A stretch of DNA of 64,000 bases from Paenibacillus tyrphae (GTDB lineage Bacteria > Bacillota > Bacilli > Paenibacillales > NBRC-103111), in assembly GCF_027925525.1 (NCBI RefSeq), contig NZ_BSDJ01000001.1:1-64000 (forward strand), read 5' to 3'. The translations under genes and the position numbers were made by a program. Positions 25,704 to 35,315 of this stretch are shown piece after piece. The notes beneath the pieces are model-generated. The model did no database searches. It saw only the letters and a list, made by a program, of their open reading frames with translations, and had not been told where the DNA came from. Position 1 is the stretch's first letter. The number at the start of each line of letters is the position of its first letter.

Positions 25704-26393
25704 ATGGAAAAAATCTTAATCGCGGACGACGAACGAGACATTCTGACGTTCATGGAGGACGCTTTGACAGACGAAGGCTACGCCGTGCTGACCGCTTCGG
25801 GCGGCGAGGAAGTGTTCGCGCTATTGAAGGAGCAGCCCGATCTGATCATACTCGACGTGATGATGCCCGGACTCGACGGCTGGGAAGTATGCCGCTCCAT
25901 ACGCCCACTTGTGACGTGCCCGATTTTGTTTCTGAGCGCGCGGGGAAGCGAAACGGACCGCATTCAAGGGCTGATGGTCGGCGGAGACGATTATTTGGTG
26001 AAGCCGTTCAGCATCAAGGAATTGAAAGCGCGCGTGCAGGCTCATTTGCGCCGGGAGCGCCGCAGCGAGACGCGGGCGAGCCGGTCGATCCTGCACTTCG
26101 GCGAGCTGATGCTGGATTTGGACGCCTATCAGCTTCATTACCGAAACCGTTCGATTCCTTTAACCGCCCGGGAGTTCGAGATCGTGCAGCTGCTGATGAT
26201 GCACCCGAATCAGGTGCTGTCGAGGGAACGCATCTACGAGAAGGTCTGGGGCCTTGAAGCGGAAGGCGATTCGGCCACGGTGACCGAGCACATCAAGAAG
26301 ATTCGGTCCAAGCTGGCGGAGGCGAACCCGCATACGGAGTATATCGCCACGGTCTGGGGAGTCGGCTATAAAATGGGAGCCGGCGCATCATGA
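25704..26393 (+). CDS. OmpR/PhoB-family response regulator
   Basis: 229 residues. Receiver domain with ADDERD, phosphoacceptor Asp51 in LDVMMPG and the KPFS lysine, then a winged-helix domain (IPLTAREFEIVQLLM ... VWGVGYKM). It overlaps the downstream kinase by four bases (ATGA). Lies 34 bp after the cyclase gene and could be co-transcribed with it. Confidence 0.95.
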   Translation: MEKILIADDERDILTFMEDALTDEGYAVLTASGGEEVFALLKEQPDLIILDVMMPGLDGWEVCRSIRPLVTCPILFLSARGSETDRIQGLMVGGDDYLVKPFSIKELKARVQAHLRRERRSETRASRSILHFGELMLDLDAYQLHYRNRSIPLTAREFEIVQLLMMHPNQVLSRERIYEKVWGLEAEGDSATVTEHIKKIRSKLAEANPHTEYIATVWGVGYKMGAGAS

Positions 26394-27832
26394 GCAAGCT
26401 GACGTTCCGCAGTCAATTCGGCGTCGCCTTTCTGCTCGTGCTGCTCCTGAGCTTCGCCTGCTCCATCGCCGTCTGGGGCGCTAGCACTTATTATATTTTT
26501 ACGAACGAGAAGACCGTTCGCCCGGCCAACTATTACGAAAAGCGAATTCCCGAAATTACCGGCTACGCCCTCGGACAAAAGGAAGCGCTCTTGACGCCCG
26601 CCGCCCGGACCGCTCTGGAGGAGCGTATCCCTGTGGCCGGCATTCAATATCAGGTCCTCGATGCCCAAGGCAAATTCCTGTACGGCACGATGGATAAAAG
26701 CTACATTTCTTCCAAGGAAGAGCTGGTGTCGAAGCTGAACACGAACGAGCGCGTCAACGGGAAGATCGTGCTGTACTATCCCGTAACGGATGCCCAAGGC
26801 GGGCTCACCGGTGCATTCGTTCTGCGCTACGATTTAAGTCTGGTTACGAGCAACGCGGACCAGCCGATGGCTACGTTTTTGCTCATCGTTACGAATTTGG
26901 CCGCTCCGTTCGTCTTTATTATGCTGTTCACATTTCTGTTCGCCCGAAGGCTCGGAACCCGGCTGAAGCCTCCGGTCAGCCGATTGACCGACGGAGCCCG
27001 CCGGATTCAGCAGGGCGATTTGGATTTTACGTTAGCGGATGTCGGCGGCTCCAAGGAATTGGCCGAATTGGCCTCCGCTTTCGAGGAAATGCGGCGCGCG
27101 CTGCACGATTCGCTCACGGCTCAATGGAAGATGGAGCAGCAGCGCCGCGACATGGTGGCCGCGATCACGCACGACCTGCGCACACCGCTGACGATCATTC
27201 AGGGGCACGTGGACAATCTGCTGGAAGGGGCGGAACAGCGCCCGGACCGGCTCCCCCGCTATTTGCGGACGATCCAGGGAAATACGGAACGGGCGGCCCG
27301 ACTGCTGGACGAGCTGACGACGATATCGGATATCGAACGTCCGGATTTCACGCTATCTCCCGTCGCCTTCGAGCCTCTTCCGTTCTTCGAGCGTAAACGC
27401 GATGACTACAAGCTGCTGTGCGAGAGCAAGCAAGTTGCCCTGCTCCTGGACACCGACGGCTTGCCGCCCGCTCAACCGCTGCGCATCGATTTCCTCCGGC
27501 TGGAGCAAATCATGGACAACCTGATGGCCAACAGTCTCCGCTTCACCCCGGAGGGCGGCGAAATCCATTGGCAGGTCGGCTATCGGGACGGACGGCTGCA
27601 CTTCGAGGTGCAGGATACGGGACGGGGCTTCAGCGTGAACGACCTCGCGCATCTGTTCGAGCAATTTTACCAGGGGGATCCGTCCCGCTCCGAAGAAAAA
27701 GGCCACGCGGGACTCGGACTGTATATTGTGAAGAAACTGGCGGAGAAGCATGGCGGTCATGTCGCCGCGTTCAACCGCCCGGAAGGCGGCGCACGAATTT
27801 GCGTCACGCTAAAAGAGATGGCCTCCGCCTAA
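26390..27832 (+). CDS. HAMP-containing sensor histidine kinase
   Basis: 480 residues. Two transmembrane helices (about 10-35 and 160-190) flank an extracytoplasmic sensor. HAMP follows, then HisKA with THDLRTP (phosphoacceptor His at about residue 261), and a HATPase_c domain with NLMANSLRF, DTGRGF and GHAGLGLYI. The HDLRTP variant is common among kinases paired with antimicrobial-peptide or envelope-stress exporters, though no such exporter is adjacent. The stop codon lies inside the terminator stem at 27815-27845. Confidence 0.93.
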   Translation: MSKLTFRSQFGVAFLLVLLLSFACSIAVWGASTYYIFTNEKTVRPANYYEKRIPEITGYALGQKEALLTPAARTALEERIPVAGIQYQVLDAQGKFLYGTMDKSYISSKEELVSKLNTNERVNGKIVLYYPVTDAQGGLTGAFVLRYDLSLVTSNADQPMATFLLIVTNLAAPFVFIMLFTFLFARRLGTRLKPPVSRLTDGARRIQQGDLDFTLADVGGSKELAELASAFEEMRRALHDSLTAQWKMEQQRRDMVAAITHDLRTPLTIIQGHVDNLLEGAEQRPDRLPRYLRTIQGNTERAARLLDELTTISDIERPDFTLSPVAFEPLPFFERKRDDYKLLCESKQVALLLDTDGLPPAQPLRIDFLRLEQIMDNLMANSLRFTPEGGEIHWQVGYRDGRLHFEVQDTGRGFSVNDLAHLFEQFYQGDPSRSEEKGHAGLGLYIVKKLAEKHGGHVAAFNRPEGGARICVTLKEMASA

Positions 27833-27845
27833 ACGGAGCCATCTC
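27815..27845. terminator. Bidirectional terminator
   Basis: GAGATGG-C-CTCCG pairs with CGGAGCCATCTC (12 bp, one bulge), with T-rich tracts on both strands (TCTTTTC on plus, TCTTTTAG on minus). It serves the convergent kinase gene (plus) and DUF418 gene (minus) and includes the kinase stop codon. Confidence 0.8.
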
Positions 27846-27851
27846 TTTTCG

Positions 27852-29051
27852 TTATCTTGCGGATTTCGTCGCCAAAGCCGAAGGATTGTTCCAATACGTG
27901 AACCCTCTCCAGAGCCATTCGAGCGGTCCGATCGAGAACCGCCTGAACCATAAGCGGCTCCACACCATCTGCGCCCCAAACACGGCCAATGCCAGCAGCA
28001 AGCCTACTGCGGGCCCGACCTTTCCGTACCAACCCAGGCCATATCCGTAAAAGAGCAGCGTACAAACGACCGACTGCAGGATATAATTGGTAAACGCCAT
28101 CCGGCCGACTGGAGCGAAGAGCAACAACGGGCTATGCTGCGGAGACCGCGTGAACCATAAAGCGACCAAAGCGATGTAACCCAAACCGAGCAGCGGCGAG
28201 CCCAGCAGCACCCCAAGCAAGATAAACAAGGTTTTCGCCCCAGCGAAGGCGGCTTGATCCGGCAGCAGGACCGCCGCGATATTCGTGATCAGCCCGAAGC
28301 CCCCCGCCCACCAGCACAGCTGGCGCAGCAAACCGGCATGACCCGGAATGTCGTGAAACACGCGGCGTTTGGCAAAATAAGCACCGAGCAGGAACAGACC
28401 GAGAATCTGCGGATAAAACGTAATCTGGTTAAAAAAGCTCATGATCCAGTCTCCGAGCCGCTGCTTGCTAATTTCGGCAAACGTGCCGCTGCCGTAGACC
28501 AGTTGATCGTGTGCGATCATCTTTTGTACGCGTGCGGTCATTTCCGGCGAGAGCTTGGGCGTAGCCGGTGCTCCCGTCGCAACCAAGACGGCCGGAATCA
28601 GCAGCAGGAGGCCGATGGCCCAGATCAGCAGCGTCCTGGGCCGACGTTTGTGGAACAAGAGCAAAATAAATCCGAGCAGCGCGTAATGCACCAGAATGTC
28701 CCCGAACCAGATCAGGATTCCGTGGATCAACCCAAAGACAAGAAGCGCGAGCAGCCTTCTGGCATACAGCCGGCCGAACCGGTTCCCTTTCTGCTCCGCC
28801 CGTTCCTTAAACAGCATCATCCCGTACCCGAACAGGAAGGAAAACATGGCCATAAATTTTCCGTCGACAAAAATTCTTTCCAGCATCTTCACCGCTTGGT
28901 CCCAAACCCCGGGCCACTGCTCGATCTGCATTTGAATCGCCTGCAGCGAGCTGCTGTAAAAGGTCATATTGACCAACAGGATGCCGAGAATGGCGATCCC
29001 CCGGACGATATCGAGAAGAACGATTCGTTCGTTGGCTGAAGTTGGTTTCAT
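27852..29051 (-). CDS. DUF418-domain membrane protein (YeiB-like)
   Basis: 399 residues with about nine to ten transmembrane helices. The N-terminal ERIVLLDIVRGIAILGILLVN segment and the C-terminal DUF418 region (FTNYILQSVVCTLLFYGYG ... GPLEWLWRGFTYW) are characteristic. This family is related to acyltransferase/YeiB-type membrane enzymes; biochemical role unknown. Start at 29051 is set by GAAAGGAG; an upstream in-frame start at 29156 lacks a site. Confidence 0.9.
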   Translation of the reverse strand: MKPTSANERIVLLDIVRGIAILGILLVNMTFYSSSLQAIQMQIEQWPGVWDQAVKMLERIFVDGKFMAMFSFLFGYGMMLFKERAEQKGNRFGRLYARRLLALLVFGLIHGILIWFGDILVHYALLGFILLLFHKRRPRTLLIWAIGLLLLIPAVLVATGAPATPKLSPEMTARVQKMIAHDQLVYGSGTFAEISKQRLGDWIMSFFNQITFYPQILGLFLLGAYFAKRRVFHDIPGHAGLLRQLCWWAGGFGLITNIAAVLLPDQAAFAGAKTLFILLGVLLGSPLLGLGYIALVALWFTRSPQHSPLLLFAPVGRMAFTNYILQSVVCTLLFYGYGLGWYGKVGPAVGLLLALAVFGAQMVWSRLWFRRFSIGPLEWLWRGFTYWNNPSALATKSAR

Positions 29052-29156
29052 GATAAGGCTCCTTTCGTCAATCCGATCGTTCTGCCGGATGACCGGCTTG
29101 CTCTTATCATAGCGACCAATTCTAAGAAATTTATAAAGCCGGACGGCGGTAAGCAT

Positions 29157-29193
29157 GAAAAAACCCCGAATCGCAATCGCGACCCGGGGTTCG
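29157..29193 (-). terminator. Terminator of the stalk-domain gene
   Basis: On the minus strand AACCCCG ... CGGGGTT with a second inner stem CGC/GCG, followed by a run of six T. It lies just after the stop codon at 29209. Confidence 0.75.
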
Positions 29194-29208
29194 GGAAAAA
29201 AATAAGCC

Positions 29209-29886
29209 TTATTTATAGTACGACGTCGTTAACGGAACGACATAGCCGGCATCCGAATTCAGCTTTTCGAAGTAAATGAACAGCTCTTTTACCCCGCTGA
29301 TGTCGACTTCGATCGTTTTCATACCGTCTTTTACGGCAACCGATTCTTCTTTCAGCAGCGCTTTGGTTTGGCTGTCCTCGATCTTGATCTTCGGAATATC
29401 CGCGCCGACCGCGCCGATCTGCAAAACCAGTTTTTGATACTTTTTATCCGGGAACAGCATAAACGAGCCCGAACGGAGCGCATCCCGCACATCGTACAGG
29501 ACTTCCTGATAATCTTTGTTCGCATAGGTCGTATGCTTTTTATCCTTCGAGTAGTCCGCATCGGAGAACTTCTGCGTTTTGATCGCCACGCCCTCGGTTT
29601 TTTCGCCAAGCAGGACGGTGCTTGTTTCCTTGTCGTAGTCGACGGCTACTTTCAAAGCGCCGGCTACGGCTCGTACCGGCAGGTACGTGTTGCCTTCGTA
29701 GGTAATCGGCAGGATGGCATTGCCCTGCTCGTCGTTCAGCTGTACCGGCTGGCCGTTGACCTTCACTTTCAGGTCGCCGTTCAGGTAGGCTTTAATTTCT
29801 TGAAGGTTCGCTCCGGCGTACACGCCTGCGCTCGCCGAGAGCAGCAGGGAAAGGCCGATAATCGATGCGGTGATCTTCTTGTTCAT
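29209..29886 (-). CDS. Secreted stalk-domain (copper amine oxidase N-like) protein
   Basis: 225 residues. Sec signal peptide with a cleavage site around ASAGVYAG (about residue 24). Then a copper-amine-oxidase-N-like stalk domain: an ILPITYEGNTYLPVRAVAGAL core. These domains occur on many Paenibacillus surface proteins. The C-terminal ~110 residues look like a beta-sandwich, possibly carbohydrate binding. Function unknown. A 19-bp palindrome (29995-30013) and several CTATTTT repeats lie upstream. Confidence 0.85.
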   Translation of the reverse strand: MNKKITASIIGLSLLLSASAGVYAGANLQEIKAYLNGDLKVKVNGQPVQLNDEQGNAILPITYEGNTYLPVRAVAGALKVAVDYDKETSTVLLGEKTEGVAIKTQKFSDADYSKDKKHTTYANKDYQEVLYDVRDALRSGSFMLFPDKKYQKLVLQIGAVGADIPKIKIEDSQTKALLKEESVAVKDGMKTIEVDISGVKELFIYFEKLNSDAGYVVPLTTSYYK

Positions 29887-29994
29887 TTGGATTGTTCTCC
29901 CTCCGGGTTGTCAGAGGCAAGGCCGGTCTTCCGAAGCGGGGCCATGATGTCACGATCTATGAAAATACCGACTTGACCTACTATTTTCCAACCT

Positions 29995-30013
29995 CTATTT
30001 TCTCAGAAAATAG
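29995..30013. promoter_or_regulatory. 19-bp palindrome upstream of the stalk-domain gene
   Basis: CTATTTTC, three-base centre, GAAAATAG: perfect 8-bp arms. Further CTATTTT half-sites lie at about 29981 and 30034. It sits between the hybrid kinase stop and the stalk-domain start, and looks like an operator. No binding protein can be named. Confidence 0.45.
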
Positions 30014-30042
30014 GCCCGGGATAAAGAGACTATTTGTCTATT

Positions 30043-33000
30043 TTAGGTCTTTTGCCGCTTTTTTTCCGGGATCGCGAACGATACCGTCATGCCTTCGCCG
30101 GGCTTGCTATGGATAGATAAGCCTCTCCCATACCGCTGCTTCAGCCGCCGGTTCGTATTGGACAGCCCGATTCCGCCTTGGCTTTTCGTCGTCAGATTCA
30201 GCAGCTGATCGGCCCATGCTTGCTCCATTCCGATGCCGTTATCCTTGATTTCAATAAGTACAGAGCCCTCGCGGCGGACAATCCGGATCATGACCATACC
30301 GCCCTTCCCTTGACGAAGGAGGCCGTGCTTGAGCGCATTTTCGACAAGGGGCTGGATCGTCAGCGGCGGAAGCATCAAATCCATATCGGGCTCCACCTCC
30401 CACACGACGGATAACCGGTCGCCAAACCGTTCCTGCTCGATGTAAAGGAAGGCTTTAACAAGCTCCAGCTCATGGGAAAGCTCCACCAGTCTGCCCGAAT
30501 TCAAAAAATCGAAGCTGATCCGTAAATACGACGCAAAGGCGTCGATTAAATCGCGCATTTTGTCTGTATCAATGTCGCTCAGCACGATAATCGAGTTCAG
30601 TGTATTGAACAGAAAATGAGGATGGATCTGCGCCTGCAAATAAGCGGCTTCCATGCGCAGCCGTTCGTTGACGGATTGCTTCAGCGTCGTTAATGACCAG
30701 ATGCGGTACTTCAGCTCAAGCGCATCGACCGGCTTGGTCACGTAATCGTTGGCCCCGGACAAAAATCCGGTGTAAATGTCAGCAGGCTGGCTTCGGGCGG
30801 TCAGCAGCAGCACCGGCAGCTCCGAAATGGAATAATGAGCCCTCACCCGCCGTGTCAGCTCGTAGCCGGACATATGCGGCATCATGACGTCGGCAATCAG
30901 CAAGTCCCAGGACTCGGTGTCGAGCAATTCCAGCGCTTCCCGGCCCGACGAAGCGGTCCTGACATGGTATGGCTCCATAGAGAGGATGCCGACGAGCACC
31001 TTCAGGTTGACCGGATCGTCATCGACCGCGAGAATGTTCATTTTGTCCCCGCTAAAGGAAGGCGCTGCAGACGGGAAGTCGGGCCACACGCCGCTCAGGT
31101 CCCCTGACAGGCTCAAGCCGCTCGCCGCTTGCTCCTCAACAACAGTCTGTCGTAGCGGAGCGCGCTCCGGCGGAAAGCCCGATGACACGGCTATCGGAAA
31201 CGAAAATCCGAATACAGAGCCTTGCCCCGGTTCAGAGCGGACCGTCAGCTCGCCGCCGTGCAATTCCACCAGCTGCTTGCAGATGCTTAGGCCAAGGCCG
31301 ATTCCCCCGCTGCCGCTTTTTCCATGAGGCCCTTGCTCATACGGCAAAAAGATGCGCGCCTGCGTCTCCTCATCCATGCCGATGCCGCTGTCGGAGACCC
31401 GAACGACTACCTGCTCTCCGCTCTTTTCGGCGGAAATGACCACCGTTCCTTCGTCGGTGTATTTCAGGGCATTATGTACCAGATTGAACAAAATTTGCAC
31501 AAGCCTCTTTTCATCCGCCCATACCGGCGGCACCGTATCCGCAATCTCAATTTTGAGCTGAACAGGCTTGGAATCGGTGATAAACCGCAGCATTCCGGCG
31601 ACGCCGGAGGCGACGGCTTGAATGTGCAGCGGCTCCTTCTGCAGCACGATGCGCTTATCCTGGAGCTGGGCCACATCGAGCAGGTCGTCGAGCAGCTGCG
31701 ACATCCGGCGGCTGATCGTGATCAACAGCTCCATGTTTTCGAAGCTGGCGCGGTCCATGGCATGCTTCTCTTTCGCCGCAACGGTCCGGGCGATATTCAA
31801 AATGCCGTGCAGCGGCGTTCTCAGCTCATGCGACGTATTCGCAAGGAACTGGTCCTTCAGCTTGTCGGACGCTCGCAATTGCTCGTTCAGCTTGGCGTTC
31901 TCCTCGGCATTGCGGAAAAACCGCTTGAACCAGTAGGCCGAGAAGCAAATAATGGCGGCGATAATGTCGACAGGATAGTAGACACTCACCGCTGCGGTAT
32001 ATCCCCAAGCGATGCTGGATCCGATGCTTATCGCGGCAAACAGCAGGAATAAGGCGTCTTGATCGTTTCTGGCCACCTTGCGGCCGAGCAAATACAAAAA
32101 CCAGACTACGGGAGCCAAATAAAGCAAAGAAAACACTTTTACGTACATCGATTCGTAAATGAGAGGCGGGGAGGCGACAAGCACGAACACCGAGTAGAAC
32201 CCTAGCAAGGCGCCATAAGCGCGAAACCATCGGGTACCGGAGGCATGGCCGTCAAAGTTTCTGGCCAGAAGCACCATAAAGAAGGGCAGCCACAAGTAGG
32301 ATAGCAGCCTGATTTTCAAACCCCAAGCGAAATTAAGCGGCAGCCAGATCATCAGCAGGTTATCGTTATCGGAAACGACAGAAATACCCGCGACCGCAAG
32401 CAGCAGGAAAAAGATAAGAAGCACCTTATGCCGCGGGTTGAACAAATACAAGATGATGGCGTACAAGCCGTGCAGCAGCAGCACGATGAAGGTCACAAGC
32501 TGAAACCCGATGGAATACCAGCGTTCGTAGTCAATGGCTGCCTGTGAGCCGAAACGAATCGGCTTTAGAATACCTCCGTTCACCGGGCTTTCATAATTGG
32601 CTGTACGTACGAGCAGTTCGATTTCTTTCACATCGCCCTGCTCATACGTTGCGGTATAGGACACTTTTCTCGGTTCGTACGCCTCCGCGTTCTCTGCAGG
32701 CCGGCCAATTTCGGCTTCAATCCGGCCGTTAATTTCGATAACGGACGAAGCCATGATCTCCTGAATCCAGAAGCCGTAAGGCTGGCTTAACGGCTGATCG
32801 ACCAGGATGCGAAGCCGGTACGTCCCGTAGCCGAACGACGAATCCGAGCCTTTCGGCATGTCTTTGCTCCAATCTCCGGGAACTTGGACGACATTCGGAC
32901 GGCCCGCGGACGGATTCCTCAGGTCTTCATGGGAAAGGAAGGCACAGGGGTAAAATTCCCACTCGCCGTCCAGCATCAGGGCGCGGGAATGCTCCAGATT

Positions 33001-33174
33001 CCAGCCCCGCAGATCCAGCACGCCTTGAACCGCGCGGGGATGTTCCGGAGAGCCATAGGCCAGAAACCAAAGCCAGCGAAGACCAAAGAGAACGGACAGG
33101 AACAATAAAATAACGGCACTCACTTTGAGGGCGTTTTTGTTGGTTATCTGCGTCATAGGTGTAAATTTCGACAA
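30043..33174 (-). CDS. 7TM hybrid sensor kinase with receiver and second kinase module
   Basis: 1043 residues. One N-terminal helix, an extracytoplasmic jelly-roll sensor (about 50-215, galactose-binding-like), and seven transmembrane helices (about 220-410), as in 7TMR-DISM receptors. Then HisKA with SHELRTP (His at about 449), HATPase_c (DSGIGM, GGIGLGLS), a receiver (VDDDP, Asp at about 763 in IADVMMPHM), and a second LytS-type kinase module with QIHPHFLFN (about residue 850) and its own ATPase domain (DNGIGM). Start is a TTG at 33174 with AAGGAAAG; an ATG at 33156 lacks a site. Two ATPase modules in one chain are notable. Confidence 0.93.
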   Translation of the reverse strand: MSKFTPMTQITNKNALKVSAVILLFLSVLFGLRWLWFLAYGSPEHPRAVQGVLDLRGWNLEHSRALMLDGEWEFYPCAFLSHEDLRNPSAGRPNVVQVPGDWSKDMPKGSDSSFGYGTYRLRILVDQPLSQPYGFWIQEIMASSVIEINGRIEAEIGRPAENAEAYEPRKVSYTATYEQGDVKEIELLVRTANYESPVNGGILKPIRFGSQAAIDYERWYSIGFQLVTFIVLLLHGLYAIILYLFNPRHKVLLIFFLLLAVAGISVVSDNDNLLMIWLPLNFAWGLKIRLLSYLWLPFFMVLLARNFDGHASGTRWFRAYGALLGFYSVFVLVASPPLIYESMYVKVFSLLYLAPVVWFLYLLGRKVARNDQDALFLLFAAISIGSSIAWGYTAAVSVYYPVDIIAAIICFSAYWFKRFFRNAEENAKLNEQLRASDKLKDQFLANTSHELRTPLHGILNIARTVAAKEKHAMDRASFENMELLITISRRMSQLLDDLLDVAQLQDKRIVLQKEPLHIQAVASGVAGMLRFITDSKPVQLKIEIADTVPPVWADEKRLVQILFNLVHNALKYTDEGTVVISAEKSGEQVVVRVSDSGIGMDEETQARIFLPYEQGPHGKSGSGGIGLGLSICKQLVELHGGELTVRSEPGQGSVFGFSFPIAVSSGFPPERAPLRQTVVEEQAASGLSLSGDLSGVWPDFPSAAPSFSGDKMNILAVDDDPVNLKVLVGILSMEPYHVRTASSGREALELLDTESWDLLIADVMMPHMSGYELTRRVRAHYSISELPVLLLTARSQPADIYTGFLSGANDYVTKPVDALELKYRIWSLTTLKQSVNERLRMEAAYLQAQIHPHFLFNTLNSIIVLSDIDTDKMRDLIDAFASYLRISFDFLNSGRLVELSHELELVKAFLYIEQERFGDRLSVVWEVEPDMDLMLPPLTIQPLVENALKHGLLRQGKGGMVMIRIVRREGSVLIEIKDNGIGMEQAWADQLLNLTTKSQGGIGLSNTNRRLKQRYGRGLSIHSKPGEGMTVSFAIPEKKRQKT

Positions 33175-33235
33175 GCGTACTTACTTTCCTTTTGCCTGGT
33201 CGAAAAATAATTCGATGCCTCGGGAGCCTGAGCAC

Positions 33236-34783
33236 TTATTGTTCCTCCAACACTTTCGCAGCTCTCCATTCGGACCAGTTGAATTCCGTCCATGAGGCTG
33301 GCTTCCCGCTCTTGATGCGGCTTCGGAAGCTCTGAAGCGCTTCGTCTACCCCTTCGGCGTCCGGATGCTCCCGTTTCAGATCCAGCAGCAGCGGAACGAC
33401 CTCGTAGCCCAGGCTGCCCAAATAGGCGGCGTCGAGCCGGCCTGTCGCCTCGTAGCGCTGAATATTGCCCCGCGCCACCGCCGCGTCGATGCCGAAGTAA
33501 TTGACGATGACGTACGCCGTCACGGTGACGGCCGCATAGCAGCGAAGCAGCGGCAGCCGCTCCCGCCACAGCTTGACGAGAGCCAGTATGAACAGCGCAA
33601 GCAGAAAGATCATGAACGCGTGCACGAGCAGCCGGGCTACGGTATAACCGTAGGCCTCCTCGTACATCGAGAGGCGCAAGTAGGCGGAGCTCAGCATAAT
33701 GCCTGTGCAGCCGACGAGCACCCCGAGCAGCGCGCGGAGAAACCGCCAGGCGGCGGGACCCGGACGCTTCACGCCGTACAGCATGATCATCAGAACGGTC
33801 AAATTGATGAGTGTAACGACAACCAGCTCGGCAAAGCCTTTTCGCGCATAGGACGCATAAGTAATGCCTTCTGGCAGCTCGGCGGCTCCGCCTCCGAAGA
33901 AGTACGAAAACTGCACGAACGCAAACAGCAGGTACACGACGTTCAACACAACCAGGACGGTGGCTGCAACGGTCGCATCAAGGCGCGGCACCGCCGATGG
34001 CGCGACGCCTGCCCCTGGAACGGTCGCCGGAGCCGCTGCCGGAGCAGTTGCCGGAGGCTCCATGCCGGCGGCGAAATCTTCCTCCACGGCCCGGGGCGGC
34101 CAACGCTTCGGTTGAAGCAAGCCTCGTACGTAAGCGAACAGTCCCGTCGCGATGCAGGCGATCCATAAGGCGCGAAACAGCGTCAAACCGAGCTTGAGGT
34201 CGCCTGCCAGCTCGGGAAGCCGGGCCAGCGTGCGGTCGAACACGGAATCGGCAGAAGCCAGCAAGGCAACGACCGCGAGAAGCAGCGGGATTGAAACGAT
34301 CAGACCGATCAGCACCTTCATCAGCTCTTGGGAGCGGCCTGCTTTCATTTTGAACGATAAGGCCCGAAAGGCGATGACGATCGGTTGCGGCACGTACCTG
34401 AGTGTTTGAACGAACACCTGATCGAGCAAGCGGAGGATGAACGGCGTCTTCGGCCGCTCCTCCGTCATATGCCATGTCGTGTGCGCCACAATCAGCAGCG
34501 GCACCGCCAAAGCGTTAAAAACGAGCAGAAGCAGGTTCGAATGCGCCACGTAAGTAAAGGACAGCAGGAGCACGGGAACGGCCAACGCCATGGACGGCTC
34601 CAGCCGAAGCTCCCGTTTCTCCCGGACAGCCCAGTAATAATAAACGTAAAATAATATCACGAAGAGCGGAAACGAGACGCCCCACGTTTTTCCATAAAAC
34701 AAATAGTGATGGACGACTGCGCAGCCAAGTGCGGCAAGCAGCAGCTTTCCTTCGTTCCGGACCGGAACGGATTCCGTCTTCAT
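33236..34783 (-). CDS. DUF4173/DUF4153-type multi-spanning membrane protein
   Basis: 515 residues with about 12 transmembrane helices. An Ala/Pro/Thr-rich cytoplasmic or external insertion (about residues 235-260) interrupts the helices. The motif NYFGIDAAVARGNIQRYEAT followed by DAAYLGSLG near the C-terminus is typical of the DUF4173 family, whose function is unknown. It follows the 117-residue gene by 24 bp in the same operon. Confidence 0.85.
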   Translation of the reverse strand: MKTESVPVRNEGKLLLAALGCAVVHHYLFYGKTWGVSFPLFVILFYVYYYWAVREKRELRLEPSMALAVPVLLLSFTYVAHSNLLLLVFNALAVPLLIVAHTTWHMTEERPKTPFILRLLDQVFVQTLRYVPQPIVIAFRALSFKMKAGRSQELMKVLIGLIVSIPLLLAVVALLASADSVFDRTLARLPELAGDLKLGLTLFRALWIACIATGLFAYVRGLLQPKRWPPRAVEEDFAAGMEPPATAPAAAPATVPGAGVAPSAVPRLDATVAATVLVVLNVVYLLFAFVQFSYFFGGGAAELPEGITYASYARKGFAELVVVTLINLTVLMIMLYGVKRPGPAAWRFLRALLGVLVGCTGIMLSSAYLRLSMYEEAYGYTVARLLVHAFMIFLLALFILALVKLWRERLPLLRCYAAVTVTAYVIVNYFGIDAAVARGNIQRYEATGRLDAAYLGSLGYEVVPLLLDLKREHPDAEGVDEALQSFRSRIKSGKPASWTEFNWSEWRAAKVLEEQ

Positions 34784-34807
34784 GAGCTTCCTGAGCCTCC
34801 TCTAAGC

Positions 34808-35161
34808 TTATTGCAGAATGGCAGCCTCATGCTTGCTTTGCCGGATTTGCCGGCTCCACCGGTTAGCCCATTGCCGCAATTCGTAAGGACTTGCTTGGTA
34901 TATAGGATCGATATCCCCCGCGAGGTCTCGTAAAATGTCTTCGTCATCGACTTGCAATAGGTCGAGCAGGTCCTTTCCGTGAATGCGACCGTAGGCGAGC
35001 CGGGCCAGCGCGAAAACCGCTCTCCGCAATTCCTCGTCGGTATGCGCCGCGTTCACGGCCGCTTCGGCCTCCGACAGCAGTTGATCGCCCCAGGCGACCG
35101 TAAGCGGAAGCTGCTTTACCCCTCGAATTTGCTCTTGATCGGACCATGAAGGACAGTACAT
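34808..35161 (-). CDS. Small soluble hypothetical protein
   Basis: 117 residues, helical and acidic, no membrane segment or signal. Start at 35161 has a strong GAGGAGG site; the longer form from 35227 does not. Upstream gene of a two-gene operon with the DUF4173 membrane protein, and divergent from the SgrR-like regulator, which may control it (inference). Family not recognised. Confidence 0.7.
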   Translation of the reverse strand: MYCPSWSDQEQIRGVKQLPLTVAWGDQLLSEAEAAVNAAHTDEELRRAVFALARLAYGRIHGKDLLDLLQVDDEDILRDLAGDIDPIYQASPYELRQWANRWSRQIRQSKHEAAILQ

Positions 35162-35315
35162 CCGAATTCCTCCTCGTAATTGAACTATTTTCCATTTCGC
35201 TATAATTTTGTCGAATTGCCCATCCACGTTAATTGTAACTTGAAAAACACGAATAAAAAGAGTAAATTTTGAAATGTAAATTTCATATTTTATCAGAAAC
35301 CCCGGAGGTTGTCTT

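Noticed and set aside
24104..25753. A 549-codon open frame on the minus strand opposite the squalene-hopene cyclase
   Set aside because: Same shadow-frame composition; the plus strand carries the DVDD and QW motifs.
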